From assembly GCA_963700045.1 (NCBI GenBank), contig CAVOWK010000002.1, positions 61,600 through 125,599 of the forward strand: DNA of 64,000 bases, given 5' to 3'. Position 1 is the first letter of the stretch; each line of letters begins with the position of its first letter. Both the position numbers and the translations under genes were made by a program. Shown piece after piece: positions 36,165-45,537 of this stretch. The notes beneath the pieces were generated by a model that saw only the letters and a program-made list of their open reading frames with translations, was not told the DNA's origin and made no database searches. Source of the DNA: RPQJ01 sp963700045 (GTDB lineage: Bacteria; Pseudomonadota; Gammaproteobacteria; Steroidobacterales; Steroidobacteraceae).

Positions 36165-37199
36165 GTGACGCACGAATCCGACAAGCCGCCGCGCCGCGAC
36201 TGGCGCGAGAACGCCAAGTTCGCGGCCAACATCGTCAACTCGCTGGCGATCCCGCTGCTGACGGTCGCGGCCACCATCGTCGGTCTCTACGCGACCAACA
36301 CGCTCAAGGAACGTGAGATCGCGATCGCCAACAAGAACAACTCGCAGTCGCTGCGCAACCAGCGGGAAGAGTCCGAGACGAACCTGCGCTCGGCGATGTT
36401 TCGCGAGCTGGTGGGGCCGCTGCTGCAGAGCGAGACCGAGCAGGTCAAGGCCGGCGCGGACATGGACCTGCCGCGCGCGCAGCGACTGGCGCTGCTGGCC
36501 GAGTTGCTCGCGCTCAATTTCCACGAGCATTTCGAGCTCGGCCCATTGCTGCGCTACGTCGATACCCTGCCCGGCCAGACCGAAGAAGCACGCGCACGCC
36601 TGCGCAGCACGTCACGGCGGGTGATCTCGCGACAACTCGCGCCGCTGCTGTCGTCGGCGGTCGGCCAGGAGGGACGCAACCCGTCGTTCCTGGAGCTCTC
36701 GCTCAACTCCGACGGCACCGAGGCGGCCGACAAGCTGCTGTCGTGCGCCGTGCCCGGCACCGCGGATGCGGCGAGCGGATCGCTGACGCTGAACTGCTCG
36801 AGCACCGCGCAGGGCACGCCCCTGCGCATCGCATCGCCCGACGGCACGGACAACCTGCAGGTCAACATTCGCGCGGTCAGCTGGGCCGCGCAGACGGTCG
36901 GCATCTATGCCGTGCTGCTCGGGGCCAACGGTGAGACGCAGGCGCACACGCCGCCGATCGAGTTCACGCTCTCGCCCTACTCGTTCCCGTTCTCGGACAA
37001 CACGCTGCTGCCGAGCGGCAACCGCTTCGGCATCTACCTGACACGCATCGACGACATCCCGGGCATCGCACGCATCATGCGGCTGTCGTTCGTCTGGTTC
37101 CCCAAGGACTTCGTGCCGCCGCGCGAACGGCCGTTCGACCTCGACGTGCACGAGCTGGTGCCCGACGTCACGGGCCCGGCGCGGAAGGACAACTCATAG
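36165..37199 (+). CDS. Unknown membrane-anchored protein coupled to ppc
   Basis: A 344-residue protein with one N-terminal membrane helix (about residues 26-45, SLAIPLLTVAATIVGLYATN), a short coiled coil (KEREIAIANKNNSQSLRNQR), a helical region to about 170, and a C-terminal beta-rich domain (190-320) with two cysteines. I do not recognise the family. With a positively charged N-terminus the large part is probably periplasmic. It starts at GTG 36165, and its stop lies 2 bp before the GTG of ppc, so the two are almost certainly translated together. A link to PEP carboxylase is inference from spacing only. Confidence 0.75.
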   Translation: MTHESDKPPRRDWRENAKFAANIVNSLAIPLLTVAATIVGLYATNTLKEREIAIANKNNSQSLRNQREESETNLRSAMFRELVGPLLQSETEQVKAGADMDLPRAQRLALLAELLALNFHEHFELGPLLRYVDTLPGQTEEARARLRSTSRRVISRQLAPLLSSAVGQEGRNPSFLELSLNSDGTEAADKLLSCAVPGTADAASGSLTLNCSSTAQGTPLRIASPDGTDNLQVNIRAVSWAAQTVGIYAVLLGANGETQAHTPPIEFTLSPYSFPFSDNTLLPSGNRFGIYLTRIDDIPGIARIMRLSFVWFPKDFVPPRERPFDLDVHELVPDVTGPARKDNS

Positions 37200-37201
37200 C
37201 C

Positions 37202-39955
37202 GTGGATTTCGACAACGAGCCAGACCGCCCGTTGCGGGACGACATTCGTCTGCTCGGCCGCCTGCTCGGCGACACGGTTCGCGACCAGGAAGGCAGCCCC
37301 TCGTACGACGTGGTGGAACGCGTGCGACAGAGCGCCATCGCGTTCCACCGCGACGAAAACGCCGAGGCCCGGCGCGAACTCGAACGCATCCTCGACGGAC
37401 TGAGTCGCGAGCAGACGATGATCGTGGCGCGCGCTTTCAGCTATTTCTCGCACCTGGCCAACCTCGCGGAAGACCTGCACCACAGTCGCCGCAAGCGACA
37501 GTCCGACATCGATGGCGACCCGCCGGCGGACGGCAGCCTGGCGCGGGCGCTCGATCGCGTCGCGGCGGCCGGCGTTTCCCCGGCTGCGCTGTCGGCGTTC
37601 TTCCGCGACGGCGTGGTGGTGCCGGTGCTGACGGCGCATCCGACCGAGGTGCAGCGCAAGAGCGTGCGCGACCTGGAAATGCAGATCGAACGGCTGCTGC
37701 AGGCCCGCGAACGCACCCGCCTCACGCCGCAGGAACAGGCGGCCAACGACGAGTCGATCCGCGCTGCAGTGCTCGCGTTGTGGCAGACCCGCATGCTGCG
37801 ACTCGAGAAGCTCGACGTGCTCGACGAAGTGGCCAACGGGCTGTCGTTCTTCGAGCAGACGTTCCTGCCCGAGGTGCCATTGCTGTACGGCGCGCTGCAG
37901 GACGAGCTGCAACGGCGCCACCCGGAGGCAGCGCTGCATGAACTGCCCTCCTTCCTGCGGATCGGGTCGTGGATCGGCGGCGACCGGGACGGCAACCCGT
38001 TCGTGACGGCGGAAGTGCTGGAACGGGCGCTGCGCATGCAGTCGTCGCGTGTGTTCGAGTATTACCTCGAGCAGCTGCACGCCCTGGGGGCCGAGCTGTC
38101 GATGACGACCCTCGTCACCGGCGTCACCGCCGAACTGGACGCGCTGGCCGACCGCTCCCCGGACAAGAGCCCGCATCGTCGTGACGAACCGTACCGGCGC
38201 GCCATCACCGGACTGTACGCACGGGTCGCCGCGACGGCGCGCGCGCTCGACATGCACGAACCGTTGCGGCACGCGATCGGGGCAGCCCCGCCGTATGCGC
38301 AAGTGTCCGAGTTTGCGGCTGACCTCGAGATCATCCGTCGTTCGCTCGAAGCGCACGACTCCGCGCTGCTTGCCCGCGGCCGCCTGCGCCGCCTGCGACG
38401 GGCCGTCGACGTGTTCGGCTTTCACCTGGCGGCGGTGGACCTGCGCCAGAACTCCGACGTGCACCAGCGCGTCGTCGCAGAACTGTTCCGGGCGGCACGA
38501 CCGGACATCGACTACTCGTCGCTGGATGAGTCCGGGCGCATAGGCGTGCTGGCCGAGGAGCTGGCGACGCCGCGCCCGCTCAGCTCGCCTTACCTCGAGT
38601 ACTCGGCCGAAACACGCAGCGAACTTGCGATCCTGCAGACCGCGGCGCAGATGCACCAGCGTTACGGCTCCGCATGCATCCCCAATTACGTGATCTCGAA
38701 GTGCGACGGCGTGTCCGACGTGCTCGAAGTGGTGCTGCTGCTGCGCGAGGCCGGTCTCTACCGCGCGACGGACGCCCACCTCTGCTGCAACGTGATCCCC
38801 TTGTTCGAGACGATCGCGGACCTGCGCAACGCAGCCGGCGCCATGGATGCGCTGCTGTCGATCCCGGTGTATGCGCGCATGCTGGCCGCGCGCGGCAACG
38901 CACAGGAGGTGATGCTCGGGTATTCGGACAGCAACAAGGACGGCGGTTACCTGACCTCGCGCTGGGAGCTGTTCAAGGCACAGACCGAACTTGTCGAAGC
39001 CTTCCGCAAGCATGGCGTCCGCCTGCGGCTGTTCCACGGGCGCGGCGGTTCGGTCGGCCGCGGTGGCGGTCCGACGTACGAGGCAATCCTGGCGCAGCCC
39101 GGCGGCACCGTGCAGGGACAGATCCGCGTCACCGAACAGGGTGAAGTCATCGGCGCCAAGTATTCGAATGCCGAGGTCGGGCGTCGCAACCTGGAAGTGC
39201 TCGCCGCGGCGACGCTCGAGGCCACGTTGCTGGGTGGCGCGGGCCGGGCGCCGCAGTCCCGCTACGTGGAGGCCCTGGAAAAGCTGTCGGGCAGCGCGTA
39301 CGAGGCCTATCGGCGCCTGGTCTACGAGACGCCCGGCTTCGAGGATTACTTCTGGGAATCGACCGTCATCAGCGAAATCGCCGAACTCAACATCGGCAGC
39401 CGCCCCGCCTCACGCAACCAGTCACGGTCGATCGAGACCCTGCGGGCGATTCCCTGGGTGTTCTCGTGGGCGCAGTGCCGGCTGATGCTGCCCGGCTGGT
39501 ACGGGTTCGGGTCGGCCGTCGACGCGTGGCTGCTGCAGCACGGCGACGCTGGCCTCGAACTGCTGCAGGAGATGCACCGCGAGTGGCCGTTCTTCGCGTC
39601 GGTGCTTTCGAACATGGAGATGGTGTTGTCGAAGGCGGACATCGCCATCGCGTCGCGCTATGCCGACCTCGTCACCGATTCCGCGTTGCGCGCGACGATC
39701 TTCAGCCGCATCCGGGCGGAGTTCGAGTCGACCCGGTCTGCACTGCTGCGAATCATGGGCGCCGGCGAGTTGCTCGCCGGCAATCCGCAACTGGCCCGCT
39801 CGATCAAGTACCGGTTCCCGTACCTCGATCCGCTCAATCACATCCAGGTCGAGCTGCTGCGCCGCTACCGCGCGGGTGACAAGGATGATCGCAGCCGGCG
39901 CGGCATCCACCTGACCATCAACGGCATCGCGGCAGGGCTGCGCAACAGCGGTTGA
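37202..39955 (+). CDS. ppc: Phosphoenolpyruvate carboxylase
   Basis: A 917-residue enzyme making oxaloacetate from PEP and bicarbonate to refill the TCA cycle. The catalytic His146 lies in VLTAHPTEVQRKS; further on come GSWIGGDRDGNPFV, GYSDSNKDGGYLTS, FHGRGGSVGRGGGP with the PEP-binding loop, and the usual C-terminus TINGIAAGLRNSG, whose final glycine is needed for activity. It is slightly longer than E. coli Ppc (883). GTG 37202 starts 2 bp after the upstream gene. Together with ppsA and ppsR it gives this window the main enzymes at the PEP node. Confidence 0.96.
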   Translation: MDFDNEPDRPLRDDIRLLGRLLGDTVRDQEGSPSYDVVERVRQSAIAFHRDENAEARRELERILDGLSREQTMIVARAFSYFSHLANLAEDLHHSRRKRQSDIDGDPPADGSLARALDRVAAAGVSPAALSAFFRDGVVVPVLTAHPTEVQRKSVRDLEMQIERLLQARERTRLTPQEQAANDESIRAAVLALWQTRMLRLEKLDVLDEVANGLSFFEQTFLPEVPLLYGALQDELQRRHPEAALHELPSFLRIGSWIGGDRDGNPFVTAEVLERALRMQSSRVFEYYLEQLHALGAELSMTTLVTGVTAELDALADRSPDKSPHRRDEPYRRAITGLYARVAATARALDMHEPLRHAIGAAPPYAQVSEFAADLEIIRRSLEAHDSALLARGRLRRLRRAVDVFGFHLAAVDLRQNSDVHQRVVAELFRAARPDIDYSSLDESGRIGVLAEELATPRPLSSPYLEYSAETRSELAILQTAAQMHQRYGSACIPNYVISKCDGVSDVLEVVLLLREAGLYRATDAHLCCNVIPLFETIADLRNAAGAMDALLSIPVYARMLAARGNAQEVMLGYSDSNKDGGYLTSRWELFKAQTELVEAFRKHGVRLRLFHGRGGSVGRGGGPTYEAILAQPGGTVQGQIRVTEQGEVIGAKYSNAEVGRRNLEVLAAATLEATLLGGAGRAPQSRYVEALEKLSGSAYEAYRRLVYETPGFEDYFWESTVISEIAELNIGSRPASRNQSRSIETLRAIPWVFSWAQCRLMLPGWYGFGSAVDAWLLQHGDAGLELLQEMHREWPFFASVLSNMEMVLSKADIAIASRYADLVTDSALRATIFSRIRAEFESTRSALLRIMGAGELLAGNPQLARSIKYRFPYLDPLNHIQVELLRRYRAGDKDDRSRRGIHLTINGIAAGLRNSG

Positions 39956-40030
39956 CCCTGCGCGACTGGACCCGCAGTCGGACGTGGACCTAGTATCGGC
40001 CGCACAACGACCAACCGGGGGAGGATCACC

Positions 40031-40465
40031 ATGAACGAGTTGAACACCAGAGTCCCGCGCCACCTCTGGATCGTGGGCGCACTGTCGCTGCTGTGGAATG
40101 CCGTGGGCGCGTTCGACTATTCCGCCACGCAATTCCGCATGGAGTCCTACATGAGCCAGTTCTCGGCGGAACAGCTCGCCTACTTCTATGGATTTCCGGC
40201 CTGGGCCGTCGCCGCGTGGGCGATCGCGGTGTGGGGCGCGCTGCTCGGGTCGTTGTGCCTGCTGTTGCGCAAAGCCTGGGCGGTGTGGCTGTTCGGCGTG
40301 TCCATCGTCGCGATGGTGCTCACCGGGATTTACAGTTACGTGCTCACGGATGGCATGGCGCTGATGGGAGCAGGCGGTGCGATCTTCACGGCAGTCATCT
40401 GGCTCATCGCCTTCAGCCTGTATTTCTATGCGCGAGCCATGACGCGGCGTGGGGTGCTGCGCTGA
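40031..40465 (+). CDS. Four-helix membrane protein of unknown function
   Basis: A 144-residue integral membrane protein with four hydrophobic helices (about 13-27, 55-78, 82-104, 112-134) and a short N-terminal soluble stretch holding a conserved-looking YMSQFSAEQLAYFYGFPAW segment. The topology and the WNAVGAFDY opening resemble small 'sugar transporter'-annotated four-helix proteins of Proteobacteria, but no function can be given. ATG 40031 has GGGAGGA just before it. Confidence 0.7.
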   Translation: MNELNTRVPRHLWIVGALSLLWNAVGAFDYSATQFRMESYMSQFSAEQLAYFYGFPAWAVAAWAIAVWGALLGSLCLLLRKAWAVWLFGVSIVAMVLTGIYSYVLTDGMALMGAGGAIFTAVIWLIAFSLYFYARAMTRRGVLR

Positions 40466-40470
40466 CGAGA

Positions 40471-40527
40471 CTACATTAATAATTAGCTATAAGTGAATGA
40501 ATAATAATGACTTATTGAGACTTAAAA
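40471..40527. other. AT-rich island between convergent genes
   Basis: About 57 bp with roughly three quarters A+T in an otherwise very GC-rich sequence. It holds an inverted repeat ATAAGT (40489-40494) and ACTTAT (40510-40515). It sits between two genes ending face to face. It could be a transcription-stop region or the footprint of a past insertion. Confidence 0.6.
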
Positions 40528-41508
40528 CTACATGAGAACGCCGGCTGCCAGTTCGAACGAGCGCATCCGCGCCGCATGGTCGAACACGTTCGCCGTCAGC
40601 ATCAGCTCATCCGGCCGGTGACGCTCGATGAAAGCCTCGACACCGCGTGCCACGGTCGCAGGCGCGCCGATCACCGCGCATGCAAGCGCTCGATCGACGC
40701 CGATGCGTTCCTGCGGCGTGCTGACCGCATCGATGTCCGCGACCGGCGGCTGCACCAGGCCGGGCCGGCCACGACGCAGGTTGATGAAGCCGAGCTGCTG
40801 CGACGTGAACAAGCGTCGTGCTTCCGCGTCGCTGTCGGCCGCGACCACGTTCAGCGCCAACAGCACGTGCGGCTGCGCCAGGCGGGCCGACGGTCGAAAC
40901 TTCTCGCGATAGATCGCCAGCGCCTGCTCGAGCATGTCGGGTGCGAAGTGCGAGGCGAAGGCGTAGGGCAAGCCGAGCGCTGCGGCGAGCTGTGCGCCGA
41001 ACAGGCTCGAACCGAGGATCCACGCCTCCACCTCGACACCTGCGCCTGGCACCGCGCGAACCTGCTGGCCAGGCTGCACCTGCTCGAAGTACTGCAGCAG
41101 TTCCACCACGTCGTTCGGGAACTCGTCGGCTCCCTGGTAGTAGCGCCGCAACGCGCGGGTGGCCGCCTGATCCGTGCCTGGCGCGCGACCGAGCCCGAGG
41201 TCGATGCGCCCCGGATACAGCGACGCCAGGGTGCCGAACTGCTCGGCCACCTGCAGCGGCGCGTGGTTCGGCAGCATGATGCCACCCGCACCGACGCGGA
41301 TCGTAGCCGTGTGGCCGGCGACGTGACCGATCAGCACGGCCGTCGCCGCACTCGCGATCCCCGGCATGTTGTGGTGTTCCGCCAGCCAGTAGCGCCGGTA
41401 ACCCAGTCGCTCGCCGAGTCGAGCCAGGTCGATCATGTTGGCGAAGGCAGTACGCGCGTCGCTGCCTTCGGTGACCGGCACGAGATCGAGGATGGAGAAT
41501 GGAATCAT
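40528..41508 (-). CDS. Luciferase-like (LLM class) flavin oxidoreductase
   Basis: A 326-residue TIM-barrel flavoprotein of the bacterial-luciferase family, closest in pattern to the YhbW/LuxA-like group: FSILDLVPVTEGSDARTA, RYWLAEHHNMPGIASAATAVLIGHVA, LPNHAPLQVAEQFGTLASLYPGRIDLGLGRAPG, and ACAVIGAPATVARGVEAF near the end. It uses FMNH2 and oxygen; the substrate is unknown. ATG 41508 starts 4 bp after the DUF302 gene stop, so the two form a pair. Confidence 0.9.
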   Translation of the reverse strand: MIPFSILDLVPVTEGSDARTAFANMIDLARLGERLGYRRYWLAEHHNMPGIASAATAVLIGHVAGHTATIRVGAGGIMLPNHAPLQVAEQFGTLASLYPGRIDLGLGRAPGTDQAATRALRRYYQGADEFPNDVVELLQYFEQVQPGQQVRAVPGAGVEVEAWILGSSLFGAQLAAALGLPYAFASHFAPDMLEQALAIYREKFRPSARLAQPHVLLALNVVAADSDAEARRLFTSQQLGFINLRRGRPGLVQPPVADIDAVSTPQERIGVDRALACAVIGAPATVARGVEAFIERHRPDELMLTANVFDHAARMRSFELAAGVLM

Positions 41509-41512
41509 CCGG

Positions 41513-41896
41513 CTACTTCGCCGCGTCGATCATTCGAGTGATTGCCAGCTCGACGTCCTCGGCCACACGCTTCAGTTCCGGTGAGTCCGACAGGCTCGCG
41601 AGCATGGCCGTAGGCTTCACCATGCCGATGCGGGTCTGCCCGCCGTCCTCGTAGACCGAGATACGACACGGGAGCGCGACGTTCATGCCCATGTCCGCCG
41701 CCAGCACACGCGCCGCCTGCTTCGGGTTGCAGACGTCGAGAATCCGGCACTCCTGCGGCAATTCAACGCCCTTGCCGGCCAGGGTCTGCTTCAGGTCGTA
41801 CTGGTGAAGGACCCCGAACCCGTTCTGGCGCACGGCCGTTTCGAGATCTGCCACGGCCTGGTCGACGCTCTTGCTGCTGGTGACGACATATCGCAT
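41513..41896 (-). CDS. DUF302 protein
   Basis: A 127-residue cytoplasmic protein of the DUF302 family, a small alpha/beta fold: YVVTSSKSVDQAVADLETAVRQNGFGVLHQYDLKQTLAGKG, ILDVCNPKQAARVLAADMGMNVALPCRISVYEDGG and the LASLSDSPELKRVAEDVE helix are all characteristic. Members are often linked to metal or redox stress. ATG 41896 is chosen for the AGGAG upstream; the frame stays open to 42019 without such a site. It precedes the LLM oxidoreductase. Confidence 0.88.
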   Translation of the reverse strand: MRYVVTSSKSVDQAVADLETAVRQNGFGVLHQYDLKQTLAGKGVELPQECRILDVCNPKQAARVLAADMGMNVALPCRISVYEDGGQTRIGMVKPTAMLASLSDSPELKRVAEDVELAITRMIDAAK

Positions 41897-42033
41897 GGCG
41901 CGCTCCTTTGCAGAACATCGCCCAATCATCCGCCAAAGCGTGGCGCACGCCATCGACGATTTCCGTATGTGCGGAGTCGTACAGATGGCGCGGGCAACAA
42001 GCGCCAGAATGGGCAACACATCAGGAGAACATC

Positions 42034-42585
42034 ATGAAACTTGGATTTTTGAAGCTCACCGCAATCGTGGGAGTGCTGGCGCTGGCCAGCGCCTGCTCCG
42101 CAACGCGCACGCAGCAGTCGGCCGGAGAGGTCATCGACGACAGCGTACTGACCTCCAAGGTGAAGGTCGCCCTGATCGACGATCCGATCACCAAGGCCGG
42201 CCAGATCAACGTCGAAACCTATCGCGGCGTCGTGCAGCTCGGCGGATTCGTCGACAACGCCACGCAGAAGGCACAGGCCACGAAGGTGGCGCGCTCGGTC
42301 ACGGGCGTCAAGGAAGTCCGCAACGACCTGCTCGTCAGCACGAAGCCGCATGCGACGACCGGCCAGGACGTCGATGACAGCATGTTGACGACCTCCGTCA
42401 AGGCGAAGCTCATGGACGACTCGACGACCAAGGCGTACGAGATCAACGTGGGAACGCAAAAGGGCGTGGTGCAGCTGACCGGGTTCGTCGATTCGACGGC
42501 CATGAAAGCCCGGGCCGGCGAACTGGCGCGCTCCGTCGACGGCGTCAAGGACGTGCGCAACGACCTCGAGATCAGGCAGAAGTAA
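42034..42585 (+). CDS. Lipoprotein with two BON domains
   Basis: A 183-residue envelope protein. A lipobox VLALASAC with Cys21 marks lipidation. Two BON domains follow: DDSVLTSKVKVALIDDP...GVVQLGGFVDNATQKAQA (about 34-100) and DDSMLTTSVKAKLMDDS...GVVQLTGFVDSTAMKARA (about 112-180). They are clear tandem duplicates ending in the same GVK.VRNDL. The OsmY-like architecture suggests envelope stability under osmotic or desiccation stress. ATG 42034 has AGGAGA eight bases upstream. It is divergent from the DUF302 gene. Confidence 0.9.
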   Translation: MKLGFLKLTAIVGVLALASACSATRTQQSAGEVIDDSVLTSKVKVALIDDPITKAGQINVETYRGVVQLGGFVDNATQKAQATKVARSVTGVKEVRNDLLVSTKPHATTGQDVDDSMLTTSVKAKLMDDSTTKAYEINVGTQKGVVQLTGFVDSTAMKARAGELARSVDGVKDVRNDLEIRQK

Positions 42586-42610
42586 TGCCGTAGCGGCCGC
42601 GGGTCGGGTG

Positions 42611-44000
42611 TCACACCCCGGCCCGGCGAGTCTGTCGCTCGAGCGTCGCAAACGCCTCACGCGTGTACCGCGCGAGGCGGTCGGCATTCGGCAGCGCCGC
42701 GGCATTTGCGGTGAAGCCGATCGTGACCTGGCCGGCGTAGGACATGAACGTGACGTTGAGGCCCATGCCCGAGATCAGCGTGGACACCGGGCAGAGCGCC
42801 TCGAGCCGGGCGCCGGCCAGGTACAGCGGCTCACTGGGGCCGCGCACGTTCGAGATCAGGACGTTCGCCGGCAGGAAGTAGTCCACGGGCCCGCGCGGGA
42901 CGAGCGCGAGCGTTTCGCCCAGTGCAAAGGTGAGCACGGCGTAAGCGTAGGCCACGTCCTTCGGCAGTGCGCGGATGCGTTCCTTCGCCGCGCGGGTGTT
43001 CGACCATCACCTCGCGCATGCGCCGGCCAATCGCTGCCGACGGCGTCCCGAGTGGTGACCAGAAAACGGAGACCTGCGTCGTCAGCTGCTTGTGCTTGCG
43101 GTCCTGCAGCGAGACCGGGCAGATGGCGACCAGCGCGCGGTCGGCCGGCCGGCCAATGCTGCGCAGGTAGCGGTTCATGGCCGCGTCGAGCACGCACAGG
43201 GCGACATCGTTCAGCGTCGTGCCCCAGGCGCGCGCGACCGCCGTCATTACCCGCAGCGGCAGGACAGTGTGCGCGATGGCCCGCGCGTTGCGGATCGGTT
43301 CGTTCATCGGCGTGAGTGGCGCGGTGAACGGGCGAGTCGCCTGGCTCGAGAAGCCGCGCAGTCCCGCCAGGCATTCCTCGAGCACGCGCTCCGATCCCCA
43401 GCCGATCGACAGTGCGGTGCGCGCCGTGTTCGCCACCTCGTGCTCGAGACGCGGCAACAGGCCCCTGGGAGCGACACGGGTTGCCGCCGGCAGACTCGTC
43501 GCGATGACGGTCCGGATGCGCCGGTCCCGCCGTGACCGGGACAGCGAACGATGCACCAGGGCGATGCCCGACTCGCCGTCCACCAGCGAGTGATGGATCT
43601 TGATGTAAACGGCGAACCGGTGGCGTTCCAGGCCTTCGATCAGGTACACCCGCCAGCCCGGATGGTTGCGATCGAGCATCGGCGCGTGCAGCTCGGCGAC
43701 GAGTTCGTCCAGCTGCGCATCGGATCCCGGCGCCGGCAGCGTCCGGCGCTGGAAGTGGTAGTCCGCGTCGAGCCGGTCGACCTCTTGCCACTCGGGCAAC
43801 CCGACCCGGCGCAGGATCGGAATACGATTGAAGGGGGGCACCGGAGTGGCCCGCCGGTACGCGTTCACGATCCTGTCGACGATGTCGGCGCCGCCGCGGA
43901 GCGGCCGCTGGAAGATCAGCAAGGCACCGACGTGCCGCGGGTTGTCCCGGCTCTCCGTCAGGAAGAACATCAGGTCGAGCATCGGGATCGAAATACCCAC
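42611..44000 (-). pseudogene. WS/DGAT acyltransferase, frame-broken
   Basis: The second wax-ester synthase/DGAT of the window. The N-terminal two thirds reads clearly: MLDLMFFLTESRDNPRHVGAL, the catalytic HHSLVDG at about 136-142, and LNDVALCVLDAAMNRYL. Near 42990 the frame slips by +1, and the C-terminal third continues in another frame with NVRGPSEPLYLAGARLEALCPVS and GMGLNVTFMSYAG. Joined, it is about 460 residues, the normal family length. I took GTG 44000, which has GGGGAG eight bases upstream, over ATG 44021. It is divergent from a third WS/DGAT gene. Confidence 0.82.
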
Positions 44001-44114
44001 GGCTTCTCTCCCCTGTTGCATCAGTCTGCACCCGCGGCCAGGAGGTGGGGATACGCAACAATGGCAGTCGGGCCCGGGTATCCTAGTGACCACGGGCAGG
44101 AGGCATCGCAACAC

Positions 44115-45527
44115 ATGAAGACGTTGAGCGGCCTGGACGGCATGTTCCTGCACCTGGAGACGCCGGCAACGCCGATGCACGTCGGGTCGCTGAGCCTGCT
44201 CGAACTCCCGGCGAATCACCGGGGAGACTTCTGCAAGTCCGTGCAGCGTCACTACGCTCGCCGGCTGCCCCTGGCGCCGGTGCTGAGCCGCAAGCTGGCC
44301 GCGATGCCGCTGCAACTGGCGAACCCCGTCTGGGTGCAGGCCGACGACGTCGACCTGAAGTATCACGTCCAGCGCGTGGTGCTGCCGCGTCCCGGCACAC
44401 AGGCGCAACTCGAGGAATGTGTCGGTCGCCTGCATTCGATCCTGCTCGACCGGACCCGCCCGCTGTGGATGGTGTACATCATCGAGGGATTGCAATCGGG
44501 CCAGGCCGCCTACTACACGAAGATCCACCACGCGTTGCTCGACGGGCAGGCGGCGGTCATGCTCGCCCGCGTCCTGTTCGACCTGACGCCCCGCGGCAAA
44601 CGGATTGCTACCGCCGCTGCCGGCCAGGCGAGCCACGGCGAGCACCCCGGCCTGGGCACGCTGGCTACGGCGGCGGTGAAACACGACGCCGCGCAATACC
44701 TGAAGTTCGTGCGCACGCTGCCCGCGATCGTCCGGACCCTCACTGGCCTGCGCAGCGGCGACGACAGCAAGTCATCCGCGCAGACCGCCGGGACTTCGAT
44801 ATTCGCACCGCGGACTCCACTCAACGTCGCCATTACCGGCGACCGCGGCTTCGCCGGCGTTTCGATTCCGCTCGACGAGATCAAGGCCGTTGCCGCAGCG
44901 CACGACGCGAAGATCAACGACGTCGTCATGGCCATCTGCAGTGGCGCGCTGCGCCGCTACCTGCTGGACCACGGCGGCCTGCCGGGCGAGCCGCTGCTGG
45001 CAGCGGTGCCGATCTCGCTGCGCGAACCCGGCAACACGGAGTACACGACGCAGGCGACCATGGCCCGGGTAAGCCTTGCCACGAACATTGCCAACCCGGT
45101 GCGACGGCTGCGCGCCATCCGCGACGCAGCGACTGCCGCGAAGTCAGCGACCGGCCGCGCCAAGGCCATCCTGCCCACCGACTTTCCGTCGTTCGGCATG
45201 CCGTGGATCCTGCATTGGCTGGCGTCGATCTATGAGCGTGCCATGCTCGGGAACCTGATTCCGCCGCTGGCCAACGTCGTGATCTCCAACGTGGCGGGGC
45301 CGCAGGTGCCACTCTATTTCGTGGGTGCGCGCATGACCGGCTACTGGCCGCTGTCGATCGTGCATCACGGCCTGGGCGTCAACGTCACCGTGGAGAGCTA
45401 TGCCGGCGCGATGGGATTCGGCATCACCACCGCGCACAGCGCCGTGTCCGACCCACGCCGGATCGCCGAGCATCTGCTCGCCGCGCACGCGGAACTCATG
45501 CCGCGCCGCAGACGCAAGCGCCGATAG
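44115..45527 (+). CDS. Wax-ester synthase/diacylglycerol acyltransferase (WS/DGAT)
   Basis: A 470-residue acyltransferase, the intact textbook copy of the three here. MKTLSGLDGMFLHLETPATPMHVGSL opens it, the active site HHALLDG lies at 138-144, PLWMVYIIEGLQ just before it, INDVVMAICSGALRRYL in the middle, and NVAGPQVPLYFVGA plus GLGVNVTVESYAG at the end; the tail is basic (PRRRRKRR). It makes triacylglycerol or wax ester from acyl-CoA. It is divergent from the frame-broken WS/DGAT with a 114-bp gap, and converges with an SDR gene. Confidence 0.95.
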   Translation: MKTLSGLDGMFLHLETPATPMHVGSLSLLELPANHRGDFCKSVQRHYARRLPLAPVLSRKLAAMPLQLANPVWVQADDVDLKYHVQRVVLPRPGTQAQLEECVGRLHSILLDRTRPLWMVYIIEGLQSGQAAYYTKIHHALLDGQAAVMLARVLFDLTPRGKRIATAAAGQASHGEHPGLGTLATAAVKHDAAQYLKFVRTLPAIVRTLTGLRSGDDSKSSAQTAGTSIFAPRTPLNVAITGDRGFAGVSIPLDEIKAVAAAHDAKINDVVMAICSGALRRYLLDHGGLPGEPLLAAVPISLREPGNTEYTTQATMARVSLATNIANPVRRLRAIRDAATAAKSATGRAKAILPTDFPSFGMPWILHWLASIYERAMLGNLIPPLANVVISNVAGPQVPLYFVGARMTGYWPLSIVHHGLGVNVTVESYAGAMGFGITTAHSAVSDPRRIAEHLLAAHAELMPRRRRKRR

Positions 45528-45537
45528 CGACAGCCGA

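Noticed and set aside
37034..39037. 667-codon minus-strand frame opposite ppc
   Set aside because: Shadow of ppc, which carries all catalytic motifs.
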